From: Acholoe squamosa
Lineage: Eukaryota; Annelida; Polychaeta; Phyllodocida; Polynoidae
Assembly (NCBI GenBank): GCA_949317995.1
Contig: OX439041.1
Location: 16,709,501 to 16,773,500, forward strand
Length of the DNA stretch: 64,000 bases
Reading direction: 5' to 3'
Made by a program: the position numbers and the translations under genes. Position 1 is the first letter of the stretch; the number at the start of each line of letters is the position of its first letter. Under the pieces are notes generated by a model. The model was not told the origin of the DNA. It did no database searches and saw only the letters and a list, made by a program, of their open reading frames with translations. Shown here piece by piece: positions 44,242-56,048 of this stretch.

Positions 44242-46332
44242 CTGGCCATAGTAAAAAGAGAATCCGAGAGAGAAACGAGGGCGACAATGAGATTTTATGT
44301 AAAGACAAGGGTGGGGTCGCATTAATAAATAGTTCAGAGGAAAAGGCGACATGTCAAATTAAAATGGGAAGAATGCGAACACGGGCGCTTGTGGACACTG
44401 GTGCTCAGGTTTCCTTAGTCTCGTCTCTATTTTTTGGACAAATAAAGAAACGGCGGGGCATAGTTGTACGTCCTAGCAGTATTGTTTTGAATGCTGCCAA
44501 TCAAAGTACAATAAATAATCTTGGGCAGTGTCAGATGACAGTTGACCTGGGAGAAGAAGTCTCAAGGACGCATAGCTTTATCATTGCCGAGGAACTGAAT
44601 AACCCAGTCATCTTAGGGTGGGATTTCATAACAGATCAGGGCATTATCATAGATGGGGAACATAAGCAAATGCGATGCGGCGATGTAGTCATACCTCTTC
44701 AGGTATTGGTGAGAATAACCTGTGATGTAGAATTGTACCCCTACAGTGTGACTTATACCCCAGTAAAGAAGGCTAGGACTTTGGGACACAAAGATGGTAT
44801 TTATGTTTGTGAGTCACCTAAGAACGGGGCGCTTGCTGAGGAGCCTGGGGTAGACATTGTTAATTCTATTTGTGAGGTTAAGAAGGGTCGGAAATTTATG
44901 GTCAGTTTGATTAACGAGACAGGTAGATTAATCAAACTCAAGAAGGGTAACGTAGTGGGCGTGTTGAAAGAAGTTCAAGAGGTAGAAGCAGATGCATTAG
45001 ACATCAAGTTGCCCAATAAGAGAAGTGTGACTGTAACCTCCAGTATTGGCCATGGTCAGATGATGAGTAAGAAACCCCAGAGTCTAGAGGAATTGTTGGA
45101 GGCGAACAGAGATCTTTTTGCTGAGTCAGAAGAAGAACTTGGCAGGACACATCTCATGGAGATAGGAATAGACACCCAGAGTAGTCCACCTATAGGTTTA
45201 AGGGCCTATAGAGTGCCCTTGGGGAAGAGAAAATTCATTGAGGAGCGAGTGGAAGAGCTCCTAAGGGCAGGTGTTATAAGACCTAGTCGATCTCCATGGT
45301 CTGCCCCAGTAGTGATAGTTAAGAAGAAGGATGGCACAGAAAGGCTGTGTGTGGACTATAGGCAGCTTAATGACGTTACTGTGAAATATACGTGGCCTCT
45401 TCCTCACATAGATGATCTTTTGAGCTCGTTCCATGGAGCCAGGTTCTTCAGTTGTCTCGACCTCCGCTCTGGCTACCATCAAATTCCTGTCCAGGAGGGA
45501 GACAAAGAAAAAACGGCGTTTACCACCCATATTGGTAACTATGAGTACAACGTTATGCCGTTTGGTTTGTGCAATGCACCCTCAGTATTTTCTGAGCTTA
45601 TGTATAAGGTGGACTGGACAATTGTACTAATTATCTTGATGACGTACTTGTCTATTCATCCACCGAGACAGAACATCTAGAGGATCTGGAAAGAGTGATG
45701 GAACGTCTAAGAAAGGCTGGGCTGAAGCTCAAAAGGAAAAAGTGTGAATTTTTCAAGGATTCGTTAGATTTCTTAGGACACACTGTCACCGCTAGTGGAA
45801 TAACACCTCAAACCAAGAAGATCGAGGCCATAACTGGAATGGAGAGACCGCGAACAGTGACTGATGTAAGGTCATTTCTGGGAATGACCTCATACTATAG
45901 AAGATACATCCCTCACTACACAGAGCGGGCTCGTCCATTAATAGATCTCACCAAGAAGAAGAAACCATTTGAATGGACTGTGGAGGTGGAGGATCATTCC
46001 AGTTTCTGAAGAAAGCCTTGACTTCTCAGCCCGTCTTAGCATACCCTGACCTGAATAAGGCATTTGGTTTGCAAACAGATGCATCAAAGGAAAGAGTGGG
46101 TGCTGTCTTGCTCCAAGAACAAGATGAAAAAGTAAGAGCTATAGAATTTATGAGCGGAAGCTTATCTGACTCTCAGCGACGATGGGGTACTATTTAATGG
46201 GAAGCTTATGCTATTTTGCAGGCTGTGCATAAATTTAAACCCTATCTATATGGACACAGGTTTGTTGTAAAAACCGACCACAAGCCTCTAGTCCATATGT
46301 TCAAAGCTGAGCTTGAGAATGAACAGCTTAAA
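44190..46332 (+). pseudogene. pol: Pol: protease, reverse transcriptase, RNase H (C-terminally cut)
   Basis: Frame -1 to gag. Retropepsin active site is [12 protein letters not shown] near 44389. RT motifs: [32 protein letters not shown], and [10 protein letters not shown] near 45630, which needs a frameshift at about 45612. FLGHTV and SFLGMTSYYRRYI follow. Another shift near 45990 leads to RNase H with TDASKERVGAVLLQ and TDHKPLVHMF. A TAA lies at 46195-46197. Homology stops at about 46332, where element 2 and its foldback fragment begin. Inactive. Confidence 0.9.
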
Positions 46333-46345
46333 GGGTGGCCATACT

Positions 46346-46490
46346 GACAACTTTAGGTTGTCAGTGACGACCCTAAGTTGTCACCTATGACTACCCCATG
46401 ACGACCTAAAGCTGTAGATTTAGGTATTGTCAACCTGAGGACCTAAAGTCGTCAGTATTGACGAGTTTGGGTTCCCGTAGGTTTTCAGTG
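46346..46490. repeat. Partial foldback copy at the pol breakpoint
   Basis: ACCTAAAGCTGTAGATTTAGGTATTG, then GAGGACCTAAAGTCGTCAGT...GTTTTCAGTG, matches the right arm of 39919-40222 with divergence. It lies directly at the left breakpoint in pol. Confidence 0.65.
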
Positions 46491-47194
46491 TTGTACATAT
46501 ATGTAGGTGGCCTGTTAAATGCTTTAGGATTACCCAGAGGTGAGACAACATCAATACTCTATTCCCATGTGTAAATAATTGGCTAGTAGCCCTCTTAATA
46601 TGCCTTGTCAGCACAATAGATTTATACAGGGTCCCCATCCTATAAGGTAACAGCTTTGCAATGCTTATGGAGACACTGTATCTGCAAAATATGGTAAGGT
46701 TTAGATAGAAGTAAATACTTGATTGACATCTAGTCAATCAATTAAAAATAAAAAATTTATCTGACATATGGACCCTAGATAATTGAGGCATGTAACTGGA
46801 AAGACAGTTCTTCGTTTTTGCCTAAATACAGTCTGGAAGTGCAGCCTAGCTAAGGCTACATTCGTGCATCATGATGACCAAGGGATGTGATCAATCAATG
46901 TACCACTACTAGCCGTTAGAAGAGTAAACCCCCTATTTTCACCTACAGAGCCTTTAGGCTTTATTGATAACTGGGGGGAGCAAAGAGGGACGCCATGGTT
47001 CTAGATACCAGCTTCAGGGCTGGCTGCTAGTAGATGGGAGTTAGAAGGACTAGGACAAAAGATTTCACAAGATTTCTACATGATGTGGTGTAAGACCACC
47101 CCTAGATCCTTTCCATTTCAAACTATACTGTAGGCATGGGGGGTTATTGGATGGGAGTAGTATATGCATGCAAACTGAGCGCAATGCTTCAGCT
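46491..47194. other. Unassigned sequence in element 2
   Basis: No gene, RNA or obvious repeat seen. Confidence 0.4.
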
Positions 47195-47440
47195 ACTAAC
47201 TAGGTCATGACCTACTGGTAGACCGGAAGTGACCTAGTTTCAGCCAATCAGAGGGCTGGATTTGACAGGAAGTGACGTCATAAGGTCATGACCTAGTTTT
47301 TCCGACCAATCAGAGAGCTGGATTCTATTTGACCTAGTGACTTGACCTAGTTGCATAAATTAAGAGAATTGCGCAATATCTAGGGTTGACCTACTTGCAA
47401 ACTGGAAGTGACCTACTAACCTACTTGCAAAATGTATGAC
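47195..47440. promoter_or_regulatory. CCAAT/palindrome-rich terminal region of element 2
   Basis: Contains AGGTCATGACCTA palindromes (47202 and 47285), CCAATCAGAG twice, TGACGTCA, GGAAGTGACCTA repeats and CTAGTTGCATAAATTAAG. Composition and motif mix parallel the element-1 TIRs. It is downstream of the minus-strand zinc-ribbon gene, the position of the right TIR in element 1. Confidence 0.5.
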
Positions 47441-47642
47441 CTACGTATGAAGGTGTATTGCGCAATGCTTGTAAGAAATTACACAATAGCCATGACTCAT
47501 GTTCTGATGCAATATTTCTATGGATTTACGCAATACTTATGACTCTTTTTGATATCAGGCCGGGAGTGCAGTTCTCTCTGTTTATTTTATACATTAAAAT
47601 AAAACACAACTCATTCAATTCACATAACAGATTATATTTTTA

Positions 47643-48515
47643 TTAGACACAATATTTACAGATGAAGACAGATTTTCCATTCATGGGACGTGCACATATA
47701 CAACAGAAACATTTGTTGTGTGTGAATTTACTTGCTTGATACCAGCTTTGACCAGTAAGACTAGTTTTCCATGTGTTGTGGAAACAATAACTGTTAAGTT
47801 TGGCTATGTTAGATATAGCATGCTCAAACAAAGCCTGGGCCAGGAAGTAAGTTTGGCTGTTTTTGGGTCCAGGTAAAAGACCAGATAAAAATCCATCCTT
47901 AAAGTTTACCTCGAAAGAGAAATGATTTCTCACTCCAGGTATACTTAAGGCGTGAAGTTCCAGTGAGACCTGTAGACATGTGAAACAAATAGTTTTAGCA
48001 ATAGCAGATACTTCCAGTTTACAGTTACACTGACAAAACACTCCTACTATGGGATTACATTCTAACTCTTGGAGAGTAACAGCAAACTTTCTTACACTTC
48101 CTAAAGTGTACCTTGTGTAGTGTCTTGGGCAGCCAGGTTCAGTGTGCAATTGATATACTCCTATACACCAATCATGCCATATCAAGTTAACTTTTTTCAC
48201 TCGACAATAGTACATGCAGTTTCTGTAGGCGTCCCAAAAAGCTGAAGAGAAATATTTGTACATTTTAACACTAGTTATACAGTGGTCAACAGTGTCTGGT
48301 TCAGCTCCTCTAAAATAACCGATGTTTTCTGCAGGTATTATTTCCCAAAAGAAATTCTCTGTACATCCACATGCTATAGAACTTATATCATTGTCCGGCA
48401 TTATAGAAGAAGCTTGACTATATGAAGCAACACTTTGTAAAACTGGACGCATGTAATAGTCATAAGGTGGAGTTTCTGTGGTTTGCTCCACAAGCATAGG
48501 TTCTAAACTTTCCAT
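47643..48515 (-). CDS. Cys-rich zinc-ribbon protein of element 2 (290 aa, unknown function)
   Basis: An intact 290-residue frame. Cys and His are frequent (CGCTENFFW, CMYYC, CQCNC, CFTC). The C-terminus is CFCCICARPM...FICKYC, a CxxC/CxxC zinc-ribbon type end. It aligns through GVYQxH, YTL, C-x-C, PGV and the terminal ribbon with the broken gene in element 1 (34684-35200). It lies downstream of the polymerase in the same direction, as in element 1. The intact frame inside otherwise broken surroundings suggests a conserved element function, but none is recognised. Confidence 0.65.
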   Translation of the reverse strand: MESLEPMLVEQTTETPPYDYYMRPVLQSVASYSQASSIMPDNDISSIACGCTENFFWEIIPAENIGYFRGAEPDTVDHCITSVKMYKYFSSAFWDAYRNCMYYCRVKKVNLIWHDWCIGVYQLHTEPGCPRHYTRYTLGSVRKFAVTLQELECNPIVGVFCQCNCKLEVSAIAKTICFTCLQVSLELHALSIPGVRNHFSFEVNFKDGFLSGLLPGPKNSQTYFLAQALFEHAISNIAKLNSYCFHNTWKTSLTGQSWYQASKFTHNKCFCCICARPMNGKSVFICKYCV

Positions 48516-48764
48516 GTTAAATGGTAACTTAAATCTAACCAGATACTGAAAATCTGGTGAATGTGACGCAATGAGTAAAGAAATCTGGTACCACTTTCTT
48601 TAATTCCAAGTTAATTTCTTTAGCGTCGAATTTTTATTTTCTGTGGTGAACATGTATAGTATTCACTTTTGTGAAAAGTTTTTTGGATTTTTTGGGGTGA
48701 TACAGTTCACGTCTTTTACTTTTGTCAGTTTTTTTTCATGATTCAGTACACATTTTTAACTTTT

Positions 48765-49735
48765 TGTTCATTAGAACAAATGTTCATTTGAACAAAAAAC
48801 ATTTTCCAGTTTAACACTGTTTACTATGGGAAAAAATGTTCATTTGAACAATTGTGGGCAGATGAGGGGAAAGGGCCCTCCCTGTGGGATTTTTAGTACT
48901 AGATTTGGCCACTAGGGGAACTACAAAGGCTAATAATGTGAAAAATAGACCAAAAATAGCTTTTATATCCTTTTTTACACAGAAATAGGTGGTTTTCTCA
49001 AAAACGTTCTATTTCCAGGCACTTCCTGTATATTTGGAAAGTAAATGGAAAGTTTTGAATCCAAAACAAGGCCTAAATAAGAGGTTTCAAAATTTTATTC
49101 GAAATAGAAAAAGTAATAATGTCAACTGATGGAATCATTCATAGAGATTCACATGCTGAAAAAAGCATAAAGATACCATTTCTAGATACAAAGTTATGCC
49201 CAAATGTATGGAAAGGGATGGTCATTTTTAATTGATTATTTAAATTATTATGCTAATTAGATGCCTGATTTGATTTAAACAATGAATGATAGAGCTTATT
49301 GGCTGTTTTGATACAGTCATGTCATTACATTTTCGTAAAGCAATATCTCCAAGACTAGAAGGGCTGTGTACAAGTGTAATACCTCATTTTAAAGCTGATA
49401 ACATCAATTTCAAATTTCACATTTAACCTTGGAGGACCCTTTCCCCTTATCTGTCAACAATTGTTCAAAAAAACATTTTCTAGTTTAACACTGTTTTCTA
49501 TGGGGAAAAAATGTTTATTTGAACAAATGTTCACTTGAACAATTGTTCAAAAAAACATTTTCCAGTTTAACACTGTTTTCTATGGGGAAAAATGTTCATT
49601 TGAACAAATGTTCATTTGAACAATTGTTCAAAGAAAACATTTTTCAGTTTAACACTGTTTTCTATGGAGAAAAATGTTCATTTGAACAACTTTTTCTTTC
49701 AACAAAATGTACAACTGGAAGTGAAACTAGAAAAA
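48765..49735. repeat. Palindromic tandem repeat, about 80-bp unit
   Basis: Unit contains AACATTTTCCAGTTTAACACTGTTTTCTATGGGGAAAAATGTTCATTTG, then GAACAATTGTTC. Copies at about 48770, 49470, 49550 and 49630, with the MITE 48856-49456 inserted between the first and second. It lies between polymerase and zinc-ribbon genes. Confidence 0.8.
48856..49456. mobile_element. 601-bp MITE with 8-bp duplication ACAATTGT
   Basis: Ends GGGCAGATGAGGGGAAAGGG and CCCTTTCCCCTTATCTGTCA are inverted. ACAATTGT lies at 48848-48855 and 49457-49464. The empty target phrase GAACAATTGTTC is present in neighbouring repeat units. No transposase. Confidence 0.75.
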
Positions 49736-49747
49736 GAAACCATTTTT

Positions 49748-51632
49748 TTACATAGAAAGGGGTAGGGTGCTTACACCGTCTTCACACACTTGTCTCTTTA
49801 TGTACTGATAGGTTAGACCTTGTTTTCTTTGAGAGTAAGTGGTAACGCTGTGGTTAACTACTCTAAATCCTTTGTTGACTACTGTGACAACATTTTCACT
49901 GTCCAGTACTTCTTTGTACTTGTCAGTGGTTAGGGGGTTTTGTTTTTGAATTACACCTTTGCAACTCATTTTAACGGGCACGTTCACTCCTGTGCCTATG
50001 TAACATTTGGAGTTCAAGGCAGTCATTTCATCACCTTCCCACTCCACTTTGAACAACCCGGGGGTTCTCTTGCCAAACGCCAGACGGCTCTTACAGCATG
50101 GTTGAGGTAACCACAGGTCACCCAACACTTTGGTCTGAACATAGGTCTCTCTGTGGTGACTGTTGTCACATGATTCCGAGGGCAACCATTTGTGACGTTC
50201 TCTGAAGAAAGCTTCACGTTTCTCAGGAATAATGACATCTTCTATGTTCCCTGCACTTAAAGCAAAGTAAAAACTGTCAGTGTCCATTTCACACATTTCC
50301 AAATCTTTCTCATCTATGTATTCAAGGAGAAAGTCGTAATAGAAGGCCAACATTTTAAGTTTGGCGTATTGGTATACCATGAAACCTATTTGAACTTGGA
50401 GGTCGTGGGTGATGGAGGTGGGCAAACAGGACAGTTCTACCGTGTTGTCGCTTATGTCTTGCACGTCTTGCACTGACCAGTGCATGGCCAAACGTCTTGC
50501 CTTAGAGGGGTGAAGATACTTTGTTTGAACAAAGTTTTGTTTTTTGCATATGGTTTTACCCTATGAACCATTTCCCAAAAGTTTGTAGAGATCTGACAGA
50601 ATCTTACAGTCAATGTTTTCGTCACCCTTCCTCCTAGCTTTGGTGACTTCATCCATGAAGGGTAAAAAAGTCTGTTCTGGTGTGTATTCTATCAGAAGGT
50701 GTACTGTCGTAACTACCAAACCTTTCTCCAGGTACCACTTCAAGAGAGGAGTTCCCAACAAAATTCCCTCAGCATGGTAGCTGCCTATCAGTTGGCGTTG
50801 TGGTTGCTTCAGCTTACCTGCTGCTTCCAAGTAACGTTTCATATGTTCACCTACGTCATTTTTTCCAACTAGACAGTTTTTGAATATAGGTGTCATTTCG
50901 CTGAATTTTTCTTTCAAAGATTCAGGTGTTTTTATGTCTACTTGGATAAGTCCAAAAGTTGTTCCTTTTGAAACCCCTCTACGTATTTCATCCTGACTTT
51001 TCCTACCTTGGCACGATGGTCTTTTAATTTCCCATTCACTTTTTGTTTTTTTACACGAGCTTTCAGTTTTTTCTTTGATCCACAAACACTCATACTTTTC
51101 CTCTACTTCGTAACCCAATGATTGAAGATATAGGGTAGTCAAGACCGTATTTTGTTTTTTTTCTTCTAACCATGCCTTTCCGTTGGATATTTTCAAAACG
51201 GATTTAGTGAGGTGACACATGTGGCCATGCCAGTAGCACCCGTGAAACTGGTATACTTTTTTTGAAGCTGGATCATATCCGTCCACTTTTATTATTCTTG
51301 AACCTAATACAACCTCCCCGTAGTTGTATTGGTGTAATATTTTCACATTGTCTGTGACAGCTTTGTAGCGCAACCATTCTGTTGACTGCAGACAGCTTGA
51401 AAATCCTCTTTTCTTTCCTGCGCACTACATAATAACCTGTGCAGTGTTCTTCGCCCATGCACTTGAGGTACAAGCTGTTAGCATCTAACCCTACTATGTG
51501 CCTGCATACTTTGCTTTGTGGCCCGTATTTTTTTTGTCTTATTCTTGTTTCTCCACTTTTGTGATGTCTGTGAAATATAATAGAGGGACCCCCTACTAAG
51601 TTGCGTCTGAGCAAGGAGTGAACATATGTCAA
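49748..51632 (-). pseudogene. Family-B (protein-primed type) DNA polymerase of element 2, 5'-truncated
   Basis: Three open pieces: 51632-51273, 51373-50561 and 50491-49748. Motif A is GLDANSLYLKCM (about 51488). VYQFHGCYWHGHMCHLT is the GCYWHG signature of Polinton/adintovirus-type polymerases. Motif B (KLLGNGS) is interrupted by the frame end near 50565. Motif C is MDTDSFYFALSA (about 50285). The N-terminal OTU-like and exonuclease parts are lost at the integrase junction. It shares GLIQVDIxTP, QRxLIGSYH, LLGTPLxKWYL and TPGLFKxEWEGD with element 1. Confidence 0.85.
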
Positions 51633-52887
51633 TCATGAGGATGATTGGGATAAGGCAGTCCCTGCGGCGCTTTTGGCCATGCGCACAGCCAAGAGTAAGC
51701 GGACGGGGTTCTCACCATTTTATTTGTTGCACTTGCGGGACCCAGTCCTTCCATTGGACACCTTGTTGAAACCCAGACGCCGGTATTTAGGAGAACAACA
51801 GCATTTGAAGTCATTGGAAAAGTACCATCAGGCTATGAACACCGTACGTAAGAACATGAAAAAGGCAAGAGAGAGAAAGAAGAGGTATCATGATAGAAAA
51901 GCGAAAGAGGAGGACATAAAAGTGGGAGATCCTGTTTATCTGTACAACTACGCCAAAAAGAATAAACTTGAAAGACCTTTCAAGGCATACTACAGGGTCG
52001 TAGAGAAACTCAGCCCTGTAAACTTCAGAGTGAGGAATGAACTCACAGGAGAGTTGTTTAAAATCCATAAGTTGCACATGAGAAAAAGTCAGGAGGAATG
52101 GAAAGTGCCTGCAATAGGAAAGAACATTCGTCGTGCTGCACTCGCTGCCTCACCGTTGGGGGAAGACGTTCCTACCGGCGATGATAATAGTGATTGGAGT
52201 GACCGCGACTGTATACCCCTCTCAAGGTGGCGAGATACAGGGAATAGTTCTAGTGACTGGAATAGTTCAGAGTGTGTGCCTCTTGCACGTCTTGCAGAGC
52301 CAGAAGCAGTGACTAATACTGCACCGGAAGTAGTGGAGGGAACTGATCAACCCTCTACTCTTCCACTGCCTTCATCATCTGGAGAAAGTGTAAGCATGGG
52401 AGAACAAAGTGGAGCAGTAGGTGGTAGTACCATTGGAAATAAGAGAAGAAGAAGCTCTTCTAGTGGAGAGGAAACAAGGAGTACAGAATCTAAATATCGT
52501 ATAGTGGAGAGTGAACCTACGTCAGGTTCTTGCAGTGAAAAGAGGCCTAGAAGCCATACTGCAAGCCCTGAAGAAGAGAGTCCTGATAAAATTAGAAGGA
52601 TAGAAGAGATAGAGGAGATGAGAGAACAAGGAGAAGAGAATATTCACATAAGTAAATTTGAAGAGGGAGAAAATCAAAATAAATCTATCGCAGCGGATGA
52701 AATTTCCAACAAGCCCAATATTATGAGTGGAGTAGAAGGTGGAGAAGAAGCCAAAGAAGTAGAAATTATGGAGAGCAAGAGAGAAGGAGAGAAAAGAGAA
52801 AATGAGAGCAGAGAGAGAGAGGTGAATTCAATAGGAAATTATAAAATTCGCAACAGTAGGCTGAGAGTCTACTACTGCACCCAATAG
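51633..52887 (+). pseudogene. pol: Integrase C-terminal fragment of the retroelement
   Basis: Reading resumes at HEDDWDKAVP and continues with AMRTAKSKRTGFSPFYLL, the segment just after the catalytic Glu of gypsy integrases. A basic helical stretch and a GDPVYLYN...HKLHMRK motif (C-terminal DNA-binding SH3/GPY-F type) follow. A long Ser/Glu-rich tail runs to the stop at 52885-52887. The catalytic DDE core is absent. Confidence 0.85.
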
Positions 52888-52930
52888 AATAGCAGGCTGG
52901 GAGCCTACTATTACATACAATAGCAGATAG

Positions 52931-53782
52931 GTGTGTCTGATCAGAGTGTTATGTCTTTGCAGATTCCTACTCATTATCGTGTTGTCCGCTGACGTGCTAG
53001 GAATTCGAGGAGAAAGAGAGACCCAGAACATAGAACATGTGTTCTTCAGAGACAAGGCTGAGGTTTATACCACTAGGTCGAGGTGGATCGTTGGCCTAGT
53101 CATCGATTTCCAGGCATACGAACGGTATATGATATTCACAAACAAAACCTTAGAGGAAACTTTTAGGGTAACCCAGAGAGGAAAACTACATTTCGATGGC
53201 TTGTACTTCAGTAGTGCATACAGGAAGAAGGAATTAAGCACGATCAATGCCACTGTTACAGCAGAGAGAGATAAGATGGCCCAGTATTATATCACTCTGA
53301 GGTCACAACTCCAAGAGCTCATTATGCTCCAAGAACTACATAATAGAAATTGGCTTGACTTCACAGAGATTAAGAAAATAGGGCACAGTGAACTTGAGGT
53401 TATTAGAAATGAAAACAGACAGACAGCTAGGGAGAAAAGATCACTTGCCATTCTGGCAGGTATATTTAGTGGGGTCGCTTTCTATAGAACAGAACAGTTG
53501 AGGTCAGAGGTGAACAATCTGAGAGATAATCAAGAAACAATTAGAACAGTTCTTAAAGAGAGCCTCTCATTGATAAACCTGACTAGACTTGAAGTAAGAC
53601 AAAATCGCTTGGCGATAAATAAGGTCATAGAAGGCTTAGGAGAACTAGTCGAGGTTGTAAATAAGGCTTTGTTACCTATGCAGAGATTCCTTGTTGTCTA
53701 CCCACAAATCCAGACAAATATAAATAGGGTACGAGATTTGATATCTGCTGAAACAGCTATGATCTCAGAGCTACATAGATAA
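52931..53782 (+). pseudogene. env: Envelope glycoprotein, N-terminal part (premature stop)
   Basis: A 283-residue frame with a signal peptide (hydrophobic residues 11-24), N-glycosylation sequons (NKT, NAT) and a furin-type site REKR ending at residue 170. A hydrophobic fusion-peptide-like stretch follows directly (172-185), then heptad-rich coiled-coil sequence. This is the layout of the baculovirus F-related envelopes of errantiviruses, which mediate membrane fusion. The frame ends at TAA 53780-53782; env-like coding continues beyond, with further stops and shifts to about 54020. Confidence 0.8.
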
Positions 53783-54057
53783 ATCACCAAATTATCGACA
53801 GGCGAATTGTCTCCTACCATTCTTCCAGCTCCTGAACTTATTGAACAGCTTAAGACCTGAAGTCGAAATTCCACCCCAGTTAATGTTACCTCAGGACCCA
53901 AGAAAAACCCTTTTATTATTATACCATTCTTAAAACTAACACTTTGGCATTAGAAGATAAACTTATTGTTGCAATTGATATACCTTTGCTGGATGTATCT
54001 AGGAAATTAAGAGTATAACAGGGTATTATATTACCTGTACCTTATGAATCGACCAAC

Positions 54058-55104
54058 TTGACGGCTCACTATGATCTTGAATTCGAACATTTCGCTGTGT
54101 CAGAGGATGGTAGACAATATGTGGTGTTGTCATTGTTAGACCAGTTAAAATGTGGCCAACCAAATATAAATTACTGTAGTCTGACATCCGCAATAGAAGA
54201 AACCAATAGACATCGATATTGTACATTAGCATTGTATCAACGCGACAATAGAAGAATAAAAGAATTGTGTACAGTTAAGGTTACAAACAAGGTAAAATTA
54301 CCAATAGCTAGATATGTATCGAAAGGTGAATGGCTCGTGGCAACAGATAAATCATTTAATATTAGAAAACTGTGTGTTGGACAAAAGGAAGAAGTGTATC
54401 TTAGTGTTGCGCCGCCATATAGTGTTGTATCTCAGGAAACAGGTTGCCGAGCATTGTCTGATCTGTTGGAATTACCCATTTATTTTGAAGAGCGCACAGA
54501 ATATTCAGTAGCCCGCGAAACTCGAATAACTACACCTCCTAAAAATTTCAAAATGCAGGACATGACGATCTGGAAGCCTATTCTTGATAAAGGTTTTAAA
54601 TTGGAAATTGATATAGAAAAATTAAGACCTGTTGATGATAAATCTATAGAAGACTTGGTAGACCAATTAGATAATATTAAGTATATAGACACTTCCTATG
54701 TTCCATATATCATAATAGCTGTCATAATTGTTGTAATATTGATTATAATCGCCATATTAGGCTGTAAAAGACAATGGCTATTAAGAATGTTGGTAAATAG
54801 CATACAAGGACGACTCAACAACAAACCTGAGGGTCAACAAGGAAGGGCTGATTATGTAGAACTGGGTTATTTACAGCCACCAGTGCCGAGGCCCAGAGGC
54901 ACTCAATCGCTGGCCTCTGTGTATAATGAACATTCATCCCCCAGAGACCCTGAGGTATTGACGAGACAAGGAAGGAGTCTCCCTGTGCCTCCAGAAGTCA
55001 CTTCTCTCGTGATTGCAGGAGCTGAGGCACTCTACCAACCTAAATCTACAGCTCCACAACCTCAACCTAAGCGTAGAACTACTCTTACCATGAGGAAGCA
55101 GTGA
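54058..55104 (+). pseudogene. env: Envelope glycoprotein, C-terminal part
   Basis: A 348-residue frame: Cys-containing ectodomain, a strong transmembrane segment at residues 214-235 (Ile/Val only) and a 113-residue Pro/Arg-rich cytoplasmic tail. It is separated from the N-terminal part by several lesions, so no full envelope can be made. The ATG is internal. Confidence 0.75.
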
Positions 55105-56048
55105 TTTAACATTGTATGGCACTAATAACTTGTGTGAGCTTTGTGTTCTCTTCACTATATGGCACTGATAACTCTCATGTGTTCCCTCTCAGTGGCACTT
55201 ATTAACAATGGTGATCATGTGTTCCCTACAGTGGCACTTATTAACAATAGTGATATTTTGGCACTAAATGACAATATGGCACTTTTAATGTGAACTGATG
55301 AGTGTTGCAGGAGATGAGTACTGGGTACGTCACGGAAATACAGCGCACAGTGGACAATGACGATAACAAGCCGCACCAGAGCATGAGTATGCTGTTGTGC
55401 GTATATCTGGCGACTATTGAAATATAGGACCCGAAACATGCATGGGAAATGCATATGGAACTCTTATTACAGACTGTGAACTGAGTATTATATAGAGAAC
55501 TTTTATTGCAGAAGAGATGTTGAGAGTGGTGTTGAAGATTGTGATGATTGTTATAGTGAGAAGTTTATTTTATATGAAGTGGTGGATCCAATATATATTC
55601 CAGTATATGACGTCATATATATCTATTGCTTGACATACCACTGATGATGTGACCTAATGGGTCACTATGTATATTGAGATTGGTGTGATCTCACTTGTAT
55701 TATATATGAATTCACATGATCCACTCATTATTCAGCTTGAGATGTCATTATATGTCTTGAGATGACAATATGTGAAATGATGATGTATTATTCATATCTA
55801 CTATTGGTAATGTGGACACATATATATTATCAATGTATCGGTGACGATTTATTATCCACATATCAATCTATTCATTTATTGGTGACGATGATATGTAACA
55901 AGAGTTCTTCACATGAAGATATGATTTATCATTTTCATGACTGTATACAATGTTATGACAACAAATATTATTGTATATGGTTTGGTGTGGATATGGCTGA
56001 GTATAAACGTTTTTAACTGATGTTAAAAACTAGTGGGTAGGGAAGGGG
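55105..56048 (+). other. Retroelement 3' untranslated region and polypurine tract
   Basis: AT-rich and non-coding; TGGCACTAATAAC-like phrases recur at 55119-55280. The purine-rich GTGGGTAGGGAAGGGG (56033-56048) immediately precedes the 3' LTR and is the likely plus-strand primer. Confidence 0.65.

Larger units (their letters stand above)
46335..51632. mobile_element. Element 2: truncated relative of element 1 inside the retroelement pol gene
   Basis: Between RNase H and the integrase C-terminus lie 5.3 kb. They contain a foldback fragment, a terminal CCAAT-rich region (47195-47440), the zinc-ribbon gene and the polymerase gene (both minus). Relative to element 1 this is the right half, inverted: TIR-like region, zinc ribbon, polymerase. 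BIR, death-domain and PC4-like genes are missing. About 1 kb of pol sequence (RNase H tail, integrase zinc finger and DDE core) is absent, so insertion was joined to a deletion. Confidence 0.7.
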
